In this document: positions 1-12,608 of the stretch, piece after piece | Layout: every line of letters begins with the position of its first letter | How positions within the stretch are numbered: the first letter of the stretch is position 1 | Assembly: GCA_008638375.1 (NCBI GenBank) | Contig: CM018051.1 | Location: 13,446,369-13,510,368 of the forward strand | Length of the DNA stretch: 64,000 nt | Origin: Nyssa sinensis | Taxonomy: Eukaryota; Streptophyta; Magnoliopsida; Cornales; Nyssaceae | Direction of reading: 5' to 3' | Program-made: the position numbers and the translations under genes | The notes under the pieces: model-generated | Databases searched by the model: none | Told to the model about the DNA's origin: nothing | Seen by the model: only the letters and a program-made list of their open reading frames with translations

Positions 1-1685
1 TTTCACATTTTGATGGATAGTGCAACTGTTTGTGCATACTTGTTACATGCTTTTAGTATAATGATATGGCTTTTTCTCATTATTTTGTCTTAATGGTTAT
101 AGGTGAAATCTCACACTACTACTTGAAGAGTATAATTCTTAAACTTGCCGATTTGATGATCCTTGCTTGTAGGGATAAGTTTGACACAAAACATGTAAGT
201 GTTGATTGAAGTATTCTTCTTGTGGCTATAGTTATAAGAACTTGAGTCTAAAATGAAAACTTTAATTAAATATCCACCATCTGTTTGTCTGTTCATGTTT
301 CTCTAATCAATAACTACATATAATTCTTGATTTAATCAAATAGTTCAAATGTGTAAATCTATTAATCTATTTTTCCCTGAAATATATATGCAGTATTACC
401 AAGTCAACTAGCTTCCACTATTAACAATTTTCCTTGACATTGGGTGTTTGGCCCAAAATGGTTGTATGGGTAGCAATTATATTATAAAATTTCATGATAT
501 TTGGAATGTTACGAGCTACACATTCTCTTATCATGAGCAAATATTCTTACAAAATTCTACTTGAATATATCCTAGATTTGTAACATGGGGAAATTGATAT
601 TCTCAGAGAATTCTAGTGTTCACAGGTGAATTAAACTCAATCATGGTGGATAGTCTTTTTTACTAGATTTGCAATGAAGATTGCTTGTGTACAATTACAA
701 TACAGAAAATTCATTGAGTTAATTCTAATATGAGTCTTACACTCTCTTATGCAAAAGAGTTGTGCTATTCAGTCCGAAATGGCAAGCCAACTAGTTACAA
801 TGGCATATCACGTAATTTAATACAGGTTCATGGGTAATTTTCCATGCGTCTGGTGGCTCATCACTTTGGCTGCTTGTGTTGGATTGAATATGATTTTCCA
901 ATGCAAATATGCACCTAAATGTTGACTAGGGCTCTAAGAACAGTCTGAAAAGGCACACTAGAAGACTGAACACTGGTTACATCTGTATCTGGTTTGGCAT
1001 CTTATGGTGATCAGTACATAATTTGTACAGGACATGAAGTAATGAAATTTTTTCGAAATGTTAGTGGTGAACTCTTATGGACATTCTTGATAGCTAAGAA
1101 GCATGGCGGAGTTGTATTCATATCCAGTCTGCAGGGGACAACCCCACTTCTTCGACACTCCTGGACCAATGGACAACACATTTTGGATGTCCATATATGA
1201 ACATACTATTCATATTAGCCACTTGGCTGACACTTCTTAGACATTGGGAAGGCTTTCTTTTAGCTAGGAAGCAGGACATGTCCCCTAAGGGACTGTAGCT
1301 GTCTCAGATGTATCTGAATACACACGTTGGAGTTGCCTAAATATGTGTTGGACATGTGCCAATTGAGTCCATTTATTATTATTATTATTTCTAGAATTTC
1401 AACGCGTTAGGGACATGCAATGAACGCATGGAAGACATAATCTGACGTCTGGGACATGGAGAGTTTCTTATGGAACTTTAAACTTTAAAAAACAATGGTC
1501 ATTTTGTAGAGATGTAATTTGTTGTTTTCTTAAAGCAGAACATCCTCTGCATTCTGTTTTTTTTTTTGGTCCTCTAGGTCATTCAAGTTAGAATTGGGCT
1601 CTTTTATTGATTTTTTGGGGGGATTTGTTTATAGGAAGATAGTTTTTTTATATACATCTCATTTCATGCCTTTGAATAGATTACT
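1..1685. other. Intronic or intergenic DNA, no exon recognised
   Basis: This stretch is AT-rich and has no coding segment that I recognise. It contains a small 68-codon open frame around 994-1200 with no family resemblance and no good coding character. Because the first identifiable exon of the RRP12-like gene (18833) corresponds to the middle of that protein, this stretch is most simply part of the preceding intron, but that is inference. Confidence 0.4.
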
Positions 1686-4600
1686 TTTTTTTTTTGATAA
1701 GTAAGAAGTATATATAAAAGCTCAAAAAGGGCAAAGGGCAAAAACCCCCAAAAGCTTTACAACGGCCCTAAAGACCTCATGAAGTCAACTATAGTGTTGA
1801 CATTTACAGAAAAAGCCTCTTTGGCCCAAAAGAAAAATAAACGCAAAAAGGCATCTTTGAGATAAGGAGAAGGAAGTTCCCTATCTTCGAAGACCCGATT
1901 GTTCCTTTCAATCCAAAGGAACCATAAGAGGCAAATTGGGGCCAGTCTCCAAATATTCTTCAAATCTTTAGGAAGAGAGCACCCTTCCCAAGCCAACAAA
2001 AGCTCTTTGACTGAACTTGGCATGACCCATTAGAACCCAAACAAAGCAAAAATAAGGTTCCAGCAGCTCCAAGGTAGATGACAGTGAATGAGAATGTGAT
2101 CAACTCCCTCTTCTTCATTTTGACAAAAATAGCACTTGCTAGCCATAAGAATACCCCGTTTCTTCATGTTGTCCGCGGTTAAAATGGCCTTCCAAGAAGC
2201 TTCCCAAGCAAAGAAGGAAGCTTTAGGAGGGGCTTTTGAATGCCAAATGAGTTTCCAAGGAAAGAGAGGCCTTTCTTGATGAATCAAACTCTTGTAATAA
2301 GAACTAACAGAAAATGAAAGCTTTCCCGGCAACCAAATCCTCTTATCCTCTCTTCCTTCCACTGCCCTAAAATTGCTGATGTGACAAAGAAATGAGTTCA
2401 CCTCCTCCAGCTCCCAATCAAAAAAGTCCCTTCTAAAGGAAGGGTTCCAAACCAGCGTGTTCCCAACGCTCTCCACGTACTCACAAACCCGAGCCGATTT
2501 GTTTTGAGCCAAACTGTATAACCTAGGAAACTTTTCCTTCAAAGGCACATTCCCACTCCAAACATCATCCCAAAATTTAACCCTATCACCCTTACCAATA
2601 GCAAAACTACATCTCCCTTCAAAACATCTCCAATCTCGACTAATGAAGCCCCAAAGGCTGCAACCCATCGGCCCAATCGCTCTTCCCGAAAGCCAGCCCC
2701 CTCCGACACACCCATACTTAGACGCTATGATCGATCTCCAAAGGTGCTTGTCACTGTCCCCAAATTTCCACAGCCATTTCCCTAACAGAGCTTTATTGAA
2801 GATTCTCAAGTCCTTCACCCCTAAGCCCCCAAGGGGAAGAGGCTTCTTGATTTTATCCCATGCCACTAGATGAATTTTCCTGCAGTCTCCTTCGTGGCCC
2901 CAAAGAAAATCCCTTTGAATCTTCTCCAGTCTTTTGCTCACAGTCTGAGGAATCGGGAAAAGAGACATAAAATAGGTTGGGAGATTGGCCAAGGTACTTT
3001 TGACAAGAGTGAGCTTCCTCCCTTAGAAAGGAATTGGCCCTTCCAACCTGACAACTTGCTCTGAAACCTCTCAATCACAGGGTCCCAAATCCCAATGGAT
3101 CTCGCCTGCGCTCCTAGCGGAAGACCTAGGTATGTGGAGGGGAAGCAACAGACCTTACATCCCAAGGTGCTGGCTAGAGTATCCAATCCCTGAATAGTCC
3201 CCACTGGTGTAATGCTGCTTTTAGCAAGATTGATCCGAAGACCTGAGACGGCTTCAAAGCAGACAAGAATGCATCGGATAAAGCGAAGCTGGCGAACTGT
3301 GGGGTCACAAAAGATAATAGTATCATCGGCGAAAAAAAGATGGGAGACAACAGAGCATTCCCCCCTTCTTTCCCGCCCTTGAAAACCTTTGATGAGACCA
3401 ACCTCCTCAGCCCGGCTCATGAAGCAACTCAAAGCTTCCATAGCAATCATGAAGAGAAAAGGGGAAAGGGGATCCCCCTGTCTCAAACCTCTAGACGAGC
3501 GAAAGAAACCCGCAGGGCAACCATTGACGAGAATCGAGAAAGATACTGTAGATATGCACGACTGGATCCACTTCCTCCACTTGTCCCCAAAGCCCATCTT
3601 CGCCAACATACCCATCAAAAAGCACCAGTTAACATGATCAAAGGCCTTCTCAATATCCAACTTGCAAGTCAACCCTTTCTTTTTCTGCTTAATCCTAGAG
3701 TCGATGCATTCATTAGCAATGAGAGCCGCATCCAAAATCTGTCTACCTTCCACAAAGGCTTGTTGACTAGGAGAGATGATACTACCCATAACCTTCTTCA
3801 ATCTCGAAGAAAGAACTTTTGCAATCAGTTTGTAGACACTGCTGACAAGACTTATGGGCCTAAAGTCTTTTATGCTAGCCGCCCCCTCCTTTTTAGGGAT
3901 GATGGCGATGAAAGAAGCGTTGAGGCTTCTCTCAAAATCCCCCTCCCTATGGAAGCTTTCAAAGACTGCCATCACATCCGCTTTCAACACACACCAACAT
4001 TTTTGAAAAAAAGCCAGAGTGAACCCCGTCTGGACCAGGGGCTTTATCCCCATTACACGCCTCTAAGGCTCTCACCACTTCATCCTCCGTGAAGGGAGAC
4101 TCCAAATGAGAGGCTTCTTCCCCGTTCAGTCTTTTTAAAGAAATATCTTCCACACCAGGTCTCCAAATGCATGGTTCTGAGTAAAGTCTAGAGAAGAAAT
4201 CCACAATGCCCTTTCTGATGGGCTCCTCCTCGGTGAGGGTGTGGCCATCAACAACAATAAAGGATATTCTGTTCTTCCTGTAGTGGACTGAAGCCATTCT
4301 ATGAAAGAACTTAGTGTTGCGATCACCCTCTTTAAGCCAAACTGCCCTAGATTTCTGCCTCCAAGAGATTTCCTCCATCCTGAGAATCTGCCCAATTTGA
4401 CCCTTTAGGCCCTCTCTTTCCACCCTTTTATCAGCAGAGATGGATCCCAACTGGTCATCCCTATCCAGCTCCATCAGCTTGTTCAGAATAGACTGCTTTC
4501 TTTCCTGAATGAGACCAAATACCTCACGGTTCCACGTTTTGAGGTCCTCTTTTAGAAATTTCAGTTTTCTGGCAATACAAAAACTAGGGGACCCAGTCAC

Positions 4601-5335
4601 AACATAAGACTCCCACCATTGTCTCACAAGGTCCACAAAGCCATCACTTTCTAGCCACATATTTTCGAATCTAAAGGGGCTTTTTCCAGCGCTAAAGCCC
4701 CCGCAAGATAGCATGATAGGGTGATGATCAGAACAAGGCCGCGGGAGACACTTTTGGGAAATGCCTAGAAAGATATCCTCCCATTGGTGCGACACCAAGA
4801 ATCTGTCCAGCCTAGACATAGCTGTCTGAGTCCCTCCTCTGGACCAGGTGAATCTCCCTCCCTCCAAGGGCAAATCCACAAGTCTCTGAAAGTTGATAAA
4901 CTCGTTGAAATTCCTCATAGCTGAGGTCAGCCGCCCACCTCCTGCCCTCTCAGAAGGATTCCTCACAACATTAAAATCCCCCCCGATGCACCAAGGGATT
5001 TGCCAAGAGGGCAACAAGGACTGCACCTCCTCCCAAAAACTTCTTCTAGCACCATCAATAACTGGCCCATACACTCCACAAAATCCCCATACCATAGAAT
5101 TGGTAGCCATACTAAATTTGCAGGAGATAGAGAACTCACCCACTCTGTGCTCTATGCTAGTAACCACTCTGGAATCCCAGGCTACTAAGATGCCTCCTGC
5201 AGATCCCTGGGCATCCAAGGCAACCCACTTGATCCATCTAGGACTCCATATGGATCGAACAAAACTCCTCGAGGTACTATCCAATTTGGTTTCCTGAAGG
5301 CAAATTACAGTTGGCTTCCATACACGCAATAAACC
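1686..5335 (-). mobile_element. LINE (L1-type) retrotransposon, 5'-truncated, ORF2 with frameshifts
   Basis: Read on the minus strand, this encodes an L1-type ORF2. An AP-endonuclease domain comes first (5329 to about 4650) with ETKLD, the GDFNV block and the SDHHP block. A reverse transcriptase follows (about 4350-3000) with the FRPISLV, LDIEKAFDHVNW, GLRQGDPLSP and FADDTIIF motifs; FADD lies near 3310-3333. A zf-RVT domain closes it (about 2250-2050, C-x2-C and H-x4-H-like). The frame is broken by a one-base shift near 4030, another near 3015 and a stop near 2027. The 3' end is the oligo-T at 1686-1696 followed by GATAAGTAAG, the reverse complement of a LINE tail. The first residues of the endonuclease and all of ORF1 are missing, so the copy is 5'-truncated. 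It is not autonomous as it stands, though it is the best preserved LINE here. Confidence 0.93.
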
Positions 5336-5339
5336 TTTA

Positions 5340-5341
<2 letters not shown>

Positions 5342-5391
<50 letters not shown>
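5342..5391. repeat. (GA)n microsatellite
   Basis: A run of about 25 GA units followed by GAA repeats lies directly against the 5' end of the truncated LINE. An AATAGA motif occurs both here (just before the GA run) and beside the LINE's oligo-T end. It may be a short target-site duplication. Confidence 0.95.
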
Positions 5392-5395
<4 letters not shown>

Positions 5396-5497
5396 AGAAG
5401 AAGAACAAAATGACTTCTTTCCTATATCTCATTTATTCTCTTTATGAAAGTTACTTGATTTTTTATTAATTTTATTTTGATAGAAAGCATATCCTTA

Positions 5498-5880
5498 CAT
5501 AGAGCAACTCCAATGCATGTGTCATTTGATGTGCTTATTCTAAAATTTGGCATTGATGTAAAAAATGTTGCTCCAATGGTGTGCCATTTGGCTTGCCAAA
5601 AAATGGCAATGCCATTTTCAATGCCAAATATGGCATTGAAAGTAGCTAGTGCCATTCATTGAAATACAATTGTATGGGGTGGGGTCCACATTTCTATTGT
5701 TGTGTCAGGCTACACAAAGCAAATTTGAAAAGAGAAATGGGGTGGGGTCCACGCTTATGCTAAAAAATAACATTGTAGCATTGGAGTAGAGTTGCCAAAA
5801 TCTGGCATTTTTGTAATATAGCAATGCCAAAATATAGAATTGCCATCGATAAAATGGTATTTAGCGTTGGAAAAGCTCTT
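5498..5880. mobile_element. MITE with AGAGC(A/T) inverted ends
   Basis: The left end reads AGAGCAACTCCAATGC and the right end, reverse complemented, reads AGAGCTTTTCCAACGC. The interior is full of TTTGGCATT/AATGCCAAA segments in both orientations, as in fold-back MITEs. There is no coding potential. No target duplication was clear at the ends, so the superfamily is left open. About 65 bp flanking the element on each side are near-copies of one another (5433-5497 and 5888-5953). Confidence 0.65.
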
Positions 5881-6101
5881 ATATTGGTTATTCCTTTTAT
5901 AAAAGTTACTTTATTTTTTTATTAATTTATCTTGATGGAAAGCATATCCTTTTTTTTATAATGATATCAAAATTTTCATACATATAATTTTAATCAATAA
6001 TGACCAATAATCTTGGATTGGTATTCAATGAAATGGAAGAAGCAAGATAACACATGGAAAAGATTAAAGAAAACCACTTGTCCTAACATGAAAACATTTT
6101 T

Positions 6102-8566
6102 TGATGTAAGAAAGGTACGGTACTCGCCGAAAACTTGTATTTTGTTTCACAGTTATTGTAGAATTCTATAGTTTCCAAATTTGAGCTTATCTCAAATTGG
6201 TTATTTTAGATAAAATATGTATTATCTTTATTGTTTTCTATTCAAAATAGGATTCATTATTCTATTAGGATTACGATTAAGATAAGAATATGAGTTATGG
6301 TTTCCTAGTCAAAATAGTAGCATTCTAACTCTATCAATATGAAGTTATAGGTCTTTATTATGCAGTTTTTTATCAGCAATAATATAATTTCAAATTTTGG
6401 AGAATTTATTCTCTTTTTGGGTGATTGTTCCCCCTTTTTGGATATTAATGTTGGTCGTATCCATCCTTTCACGTTTCTGTTCTGCATCAGTTGATATCAG
6501 AGCAAAGATTTGCCTGACTGGATGACAATTGGTGAAGGCGGAATTAGAATTCCTTACGACGACGTTCGTAAGAGACAATCCATTACTCGTTTGGAGTCTT
6601 GGATACAAGAGAATCGTGAAGACAATTAGTATTGCATTGGTGATGGTGCTTGTAGTCAACCTGTTCGCGGACACGTTTTTATTCAAAAAGCTTTACGCAA
6701 TTACAAAAGACTTTCAGATTTTGTAATTGTAATTGTCATAAATCTCAAGGGAGGTCAATATAATTTATTATAAATTATAAAGAATTTGTTTTGAAAAATA
6801 TTTATGAAAAAAATTATTATTTCGAAAAATATTTATGAAAAAATTTATTATTATTTATTTGAACAGTAAAAATGAGAAGAAAGAGAAGAAAATATATATA
6901 AAAAAAAATGACAATTACAATTTTTTATGAATTTTAAAAAAGGGGCAACTAACCTTTTTTAAAAATGCATTTAAGGACTACTAAAAAATTCATTTAAGGA
7001 TATTGTTAATAAATTTATTAAATAATTTTTTTTCTTCAAATTCTCCACTTTTAAATCAATTAGAAAAAGTGAGTCTACGGTTGAAAATTTTCTCCCTACT
7101 TTTTTTCTTTTTTTTTTCTATCATGAAAATTTATGTAGTCAACCTGTTCGTGGACACGTTTTTATTCAAAAAGCTTTACGCAATTACAAAAGACTTTCAG
7201 ATTTTGATGATATGTTTTATTGTGAAGATTTGCTTGATTGGATGTATGATTTGAATGGCTGTCTAGAATATATGAAACTTTTAGAGGAAAAGAAATATTT
7301 TTGAATAGAAGATAAGCTTATAGGATTGGTGAAAAGATGATGGTTTGATTTATAGAGGCGTAAACAGTTACAAAGAAAGAAATGCATTCATTCATGACCA
7401 AGAATGACGAGGCTAATGATAGATAGATTTTTTCCAATAAATTATTTGTTAAAAGATGAATACAGGGCAATATGGGATTATGTTTGAGTACCAAAATATA
7501 TTATTGGGAATGGAAAAGAAACTCCAAAACCAATTTATAGCATCAAGGGAAAGGTACAAGAAAAAATTGAATTTTTTAAGGTGATTTCAACTAATAAGGT
7601 TGCAGATATCACACCGTTGAAAGATGTGCACATCCTTATAGAGGAGTCTCTTGTCATGAAAAGTATTGATCAAGTTATTTCATCCATTGAAGACGATCAC
7701 AAGGAGTTAGAAGAAAATAAAGTTGCTGAAACAATTGGTGCGGATGATAAACAAGGTGAATTGATTGAAATCCTATTGTGTAGGAAGAAGAAAAAGAAAG
7801 GTCAGAATTAATAGATCAAGTGTGGATCTAATGGCACCAATCAATGATACAAGTTCTTTTATTGAAGAGAATGAGCAAGAAATTTCCATGGAAGTAGTCA
7901 ATGCTAAAGATGAAAATAAACTTGAATTTGTGAAGGATGATTCTGATGCTTACAAGAAGATTGAAATTGTAGTGTTGGATCCAGAAGATAATTTTTGTTT
8001 TATTATTGGAGCATTATTGTTATCAAAACAAAGGCCTAAAATTACATATTTCATGAAAGATGCCATAAGAGAATTTTTGAATATTCAATTGTTTTTTTAA
8101 AAGATTCAACTATTATTGTTAGGTTATGGACGAGTTCGAGGTCGAGTACATCAAGTTAACTCGAGTACGAGTTCTTTCCAAGTGGGGAAGTCTGATGTAG
8201 GACATATATAATACCTGCCAAAAAGATATATTTTGTTTTAAAGTTATTGTAGGATTCTATAGTTTTCAAATTTGTGTTTATCTCAAATTGGTTATTTTAG
8301 ATAAAATTTCTATTATCTTTATTGTTTTCTATTCAAAATAGGATTCATTATTCTATTAGGAAAAGATAAGGATAGGAGTTATGTTTCCTAGTCAAAATAG
8401 TAGTATTCTAAGTATAAATATAATGTAACATATATTTATTATGCAATTTTTTTATCAATAATAATATAATTTCGAATTTAGAGAATTTATTCTCTTTTTA
8501 GGTGATTGTTCCCTGTTTTTGGATATTGACGTTGGTCGTATCTATTGTTCACGTTTCCATTCTACA
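6102..8566 (+). mobile_element. Gypsy-type LTR retrotransposon with gag remnants, lacking pol
   Basis: Two long terminal repeats of about 385 and 374 bp lie at 6102-6486 and 8193-8566. Both begin TGATGTA and share long near-identical blocks. A primer-binding site resembling the initiator-Met type (TTGATATCAGAGC) starts near 6491. A purine-rich tract (AGTGGGGAAG) precedes the 3' LTR. The 1.7-kb interior holds only broken gag-like frames (for example 7581-8100, rich in acidic residues with a run of lysines). No protease, integrase or reverse transcriptase is present, so this is a deletion derivative or non-autonomous element. A 72-bp internal segment is duplicated (6652-6723 and 7135-7206). Confidence 0.8.
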
Positions 8567-8639
8567 GTATTTTCTCACATTTTGTTTTGAAACTGTGGGT
8601 TTTTAAACCTAATTAAGAACATGTTTCTATTTGATTTGG

Positions 8640-8800
8640 TGGCCTAGCATGATAGTGGTGGAAGAGACCTTCCGTTCCCCGATATAGTCCATCACTTCAA
8701 AGATCATCTCCAACTTCATAACACATTCTTTTGCTCCAACTGGTTCAGGAGCACCCTTAAATGAAGGTGGGGTAATTTCTTGAATTGCTTAGTCAGATTT
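8640..8800 (-). pseudogene. Ty3/gypsy gag fragment
   Basis: On the minus strand a short stretch translates to a Retrotrans_gag-like segment (PPSFKGAPEPVGA, then MIFEVMDYIGE). This matches the usual gypsy gag pattern 'F.G.P.P..A..W...ME.IF..M'. No neighbouring pol frame was found. It is probably an isolated remnant. Confidence 0.5.
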
Positions 8801-9394
8801 CCCTGAGTCTAAAATGCTCCTTGCTGAGCATTCCTACCAAGTGCCACACCTGCCAAAAGTGAAGAGGGTTTAAGGGGAGAGTCTCAAGATTTTGAGGGTT
8901 TTTCAAATGCCTTTTGATCTCCCTTAAGAGATGACATGGCAACAACTTCTCAGGGGTTTAAGTTACTTATGGTATCATCATTTTTTTCTTTAATTTACTT
9001 TTGATGGAGAAGAGAACAAGAAAGTCCAAAGGAAACATAGTTCAAATGTTGTAGATTGCAAAGAAGTGGATTCAGACCCTTTTGAGCAAGATCTAGGAGT
9101 TGAACAAACCAGGTTCCACTTTCTACCACTCCAAGAGATATCTTGCAAAGACTTAAATTACATGGTCAAAAAAGGGAAAGCTACCACAATCACTAATCCA
9201 AAATCTTCAAGTTTTCACAAAGTTATGACTTATTTTATTTTTGGAAAGACCCATCTCTTTTGATATTTTATTCATATAATGCGTATATAATAGCTCGAGA
9301 ATTCTTCATGTCGCTTAGTGAGAGAGGCTCTGCCTTCTCTCCAGTTCAAGTCGCTGAATGAGGTTGTTGCTGGTGGCCTGTTCTGAGCATGGTG
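8801..9394. other. No gene recognised
   Basis: The sequence contains a 65-codon open frame (9066-9263) without a recognisable domain. It sits between a gag remnant and LINE sequence and is most likely degraded element DNA. Confidence 0.4.
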
Positions 9395-10000
9395 TGGTTT
9401 GGTGTCCTTGTTTTGGGAGAGATTTCATGACTGGGAATTGGAGGAGGTTGTTGTTAGTTTGATGCAACTTCTTAACAGTCATGCAACAAAGGAGAACCCA
9501 GAGGATGGTTTGGAATGGCAGAGGGGCAAGGGATATAAATTCACATTAAAGTCCTACATGGAGTTAGCGAGGCGAGGGGATAGAGCATTTCCATGGAAGG
9601 CAATTTGGAAGACCAAGGCCCCTTTGAAGGTGACCTTCTTTGCTTGGTTTGTGACTTGGGGGGGGTGGGGGGTAGTGTTGACAACGTATAATCTTCAAAG
9701 AGGGGTTTCCGGTTGTCGAATAGGTGTATCATGTTCAAAGGAGAAGAGGAGACCCTTGGTGACTTGTTCATTCATTGTCAAATTGCAAGGGATCTTTGGT
9801 TTCTTCTTTTTTCTTTGTTTGGACGCTATTGGATTTTGCCTCATTTAGTTGTGGAGCTTATAAAAGGATGATATGATTTCGTGTAAAAAGTAATGTTAGG
9901 AAGTTATAGAATTTGACACCTCTTTGTCTTTTTTGTTGCATTTGGCATGAAAGAAATATTAGGATTTTTGTAGTGTCCCCCTTTAGATTGAAAATTTTTC
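9395..10000 (+). pseudogene. LINE ORF2 C-terminal fragment (zf-RVT region)
   Basis: The translation at 9399-9848 contains FHDWELEEV, the FPWKAIWKTKAPLKVTFFAW block that precedes zf-RVT, and a degraded zinc-finger section. The WHERN-type motif that marks the end of plant LINE ORF2 follows near 9930-9960. No poly-A tail follows. Reverse-transcriptase sequence of another LINE piece starts instead, so the domain order is inverted relative to an intact LINE. Confidence 0.8.
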
Positions 10001-12608
10001 TTAGACCTTTATAGTTTTGGATTTTGTATAGGGAAACACACATGAGGAGGCCGGATTTGGAGCATTTAGAGTTTGACTCCCTTAGTGATGGGGAGGTTGT
10101 CCTTCTGGAGAGACCTTTCGAGGAAGAGGAAGTATAGCGGGCCTTGAAAACATGTGATGGTGATAAGTCCCCTGGTCTGGATGACTTCACATTGGCTTTT
10201 TATAGTCATTGTTGGGAGGTTATAAAAAATGATGAGATGGCAGTGTTTGGAAGTTGTATGGGAGTGACACTTTTGAAAAGAGCCTAAATGTGACATTTAT
10301 AGCTTTGATTCCCAAGAAGGAGGGTGTAGAAGATATTAGAGATTTTAGACCCATTAGTTTGGTGGATAGCATGTACAAGCTCGTGGCAAAGGTTTCGTCT
10401 TTGAGGTTGCGAGGGGTGATGGAGAAATTAATTTTCAAGAGCCAAAATGCATTTGTGGGTAGCCAACAGATCTAGATGTAGTTTTGGTTGCGAATAAATG
10501 CATTGATTGGAAGAAAAGAGGAAGGAAACTGGTATGGTTTGTAAGCTAGACATTGAAAAGGCGTATGATTTGGGGTTTTATTATGTTCTTTTGAAGATGG
10601 GTTTTAAACATCGATGGAGGGATTGGATGTGGCTTGCATATTCTCAGTGTCTTTTTTCGGTCCTAGTTAACGCCTCTCCAACCAATTTCTTTCAGTCTTC
10701 CTGTGTGTTAAGGCAAGTGGATCCACCATCCCCTTTCCTTTTTGTGATGGCAATGGAAGCTTTTAGCAGGATGCTAGGTCGAGTAGTGGCAGGTGGCTTG
10801 ATTAAGGGTTTTTGCATGGAGGGTGGAAGGGTGGAGATATCCCATTTGCTTTTTGCAGACGACACCATTGAGGAACAACTTTGCTATCTTCGTTGTGTCC
10901 TAATTTGTTTTGAGACTGTTCTTCGATTGAGGGTGAACATAGGGAAGAGTGAGATAATTCCAATGGGAATGTCCAAGGTATGGAGGAAATTGCACGGGGT
11001 TTTGGTTGCAAAGTTGGTTCTCTTCCCACCACTTATCTGGGGTTACCTCTTGGGGCTGCAGTGAATTTGGAGGCGATAAGGGATTCGATTATGGAGCGTT
11101 TCTAAAGGAGATTGATGGGGTGGAAAGGGCACTGTCTCTTAAAAGGCGGGGAAATTACTCTTTTAAGGAGTACCTTGGCTAATCTTTCCACGTACTATAT
11201 ATCGATGCTTTAAATGCCATCTTCGGTGGAAAAGAAACTTGAAAAGGTTCGAAGGAGTTTTCTTTGGGAAGGTAAAGGTGAGGAGCGAAAGATCCATCTA
11301 GTGAAATGGGAGAAGGCTAAGAAACCAATTGAGGGGAGTGGCTTGGGAGTCAAAGGTTTGGAAATATTCAACAAAGCCTTATTACGAAGAAGGATTTGGA
11401 GGTTTGCAATGGAGAATCATGTGTTGTGGAAGGAAGTCATTGTGTCAAAATATAGGAGTGAGGAAGGGGGATGGCTCCCTAAGGAGGTGATAGAAGCTTA
11501 TGGTCGTGGTATGTGGAAGATGATCTGTAAAGGTGTTGTGGGTCTAGTAAATATCTTCGCTTTGAGGTGGGAAATGGAATAAGGGTGAATATGGTCTCTA
11601 ACTTGATTGGTATCTCCTCCATCTCTCCATGTGAGAGATTAAGGGTTCAAGTCCCCATAGGGACAAAAGTGGGTGGGTGAGTGTAATTTACCTATTAAAA
11701 AAAATTGGTGTTAAGATTCCAAATTTAAAGACAAATTCCCTTCCTTATTTAATATTGCCTCCAACAAGGATGCGTTGGTAATGGACTATGTATTATGGTT
11801 TGGAATCTTTGCTTTAGGAGGAATTGTTTTGATTGGGAGTTGGAAGAGGTGTTATGCTTCATGGAGACCATCAATTTACATGTTTTTGGGGGGGGGGGGG
11901 GGGGGGGGGTTGGGGGGAGGTTGTGGTGATGACAATCTGATTTGGGCAACAAGTAGAGACAAGAAATTCACTATTCATTCCTAGGAAAAGGGGAGGTTTC
12001 CATTCCATAGAAGATCATTTGGAAAGCGGGCGTGCCTAGCAAAGTGGCTTTCTTTGCGTGGGTGGCAGTATGGGATGCTGTATTGACAATGGAAAACTTT
12101 TGCAAGAGAGGCTACCATCTTCGTACTTGGTGTTGTTTTTGTAAATGCAGAGGAATTGGTGAATAACATTTTCATTCATTGTCCGTTTGCAAGGGAGATA
12201 TAGAGCATGTTCTTCAATTTGTTTGGCTTGAGTTGGGCAATGCTGGCTACTATAAGGGAGATTGTTTTAGAGATGGGAGGTTTAGAGGAGTAAGGAGGGA
12301 ATTAAAGATTGCTTGGAATATGGCTACCCTTTTTGTATTATTTGGAGTCTTTGGAAGGAGAGAAATAGAAGGATTTTTAAGGGGGTGGAATTCATTCCTT
12401 GGTCTTTGAAGACAATGTCCTCAAATTGTACATTTCTTTTTTGTAAAGAGGCTAGTCCTATGTATTTAGATAGCTATATCAATTTCTTTTGGGGGAACTC
12501 AGGCTTTAATTTTTGTAGTCATTCGCCATTTTTTTTTTTTTTTTTTGGGAAATGGGTTTGCCCCCTCGAGTGCCATTTAATATATCCATGCTTTTTCCGA
12601 TAAAAAAA
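10001..12608 (+). mobile_element. LINE (L1-type) retrotransposon, 5'-truncated and decayed
   Basis: The sequence begins in the linker before the reverse transcriptase (DGDKSPG near 10155-10175). It continues through [28 protein letters not shown] and LLFADDT (near 10845-10867) to the zf-RVT region, and ends with a short oligo-A at 12602-12607. At least three in-frame stops or frameshifts (near 10135, 10250 and 10473) break it. The residues that normally follow FADDT are missing. A tRNA-like SINE interrupts it at 11592-11704, and a G-tract near 11887-11909 has expanded. Confidence 0.88.
11592..11704 (+). mobile_element. tRNA-derived SINE nested in the LINE
   Basis: This insertion separates LINE coding sequence (FEVGNGIRVN before it, FKDKFPSLFNIA after it). 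It has a pol III A-box-like TAACTTGATTGG and a B box GGTTCAAGTCC in tRNA-like spacing, and it ends in oligo-A. Target duplications were not clear. Confidence 0.6.

Noticed and set aside
994..1200. 68-codon open frame with a Met start
   Set aside because: No recognisable domain, no splice context, no codon bias that I could see, and located in presumed intron.
3340..4092. 250-codon + strand open frame
   Set aside because: It is antisense to the LINE reverse transcriptase at 1686-5335, whose motifs are unmistakable on the minus strand.
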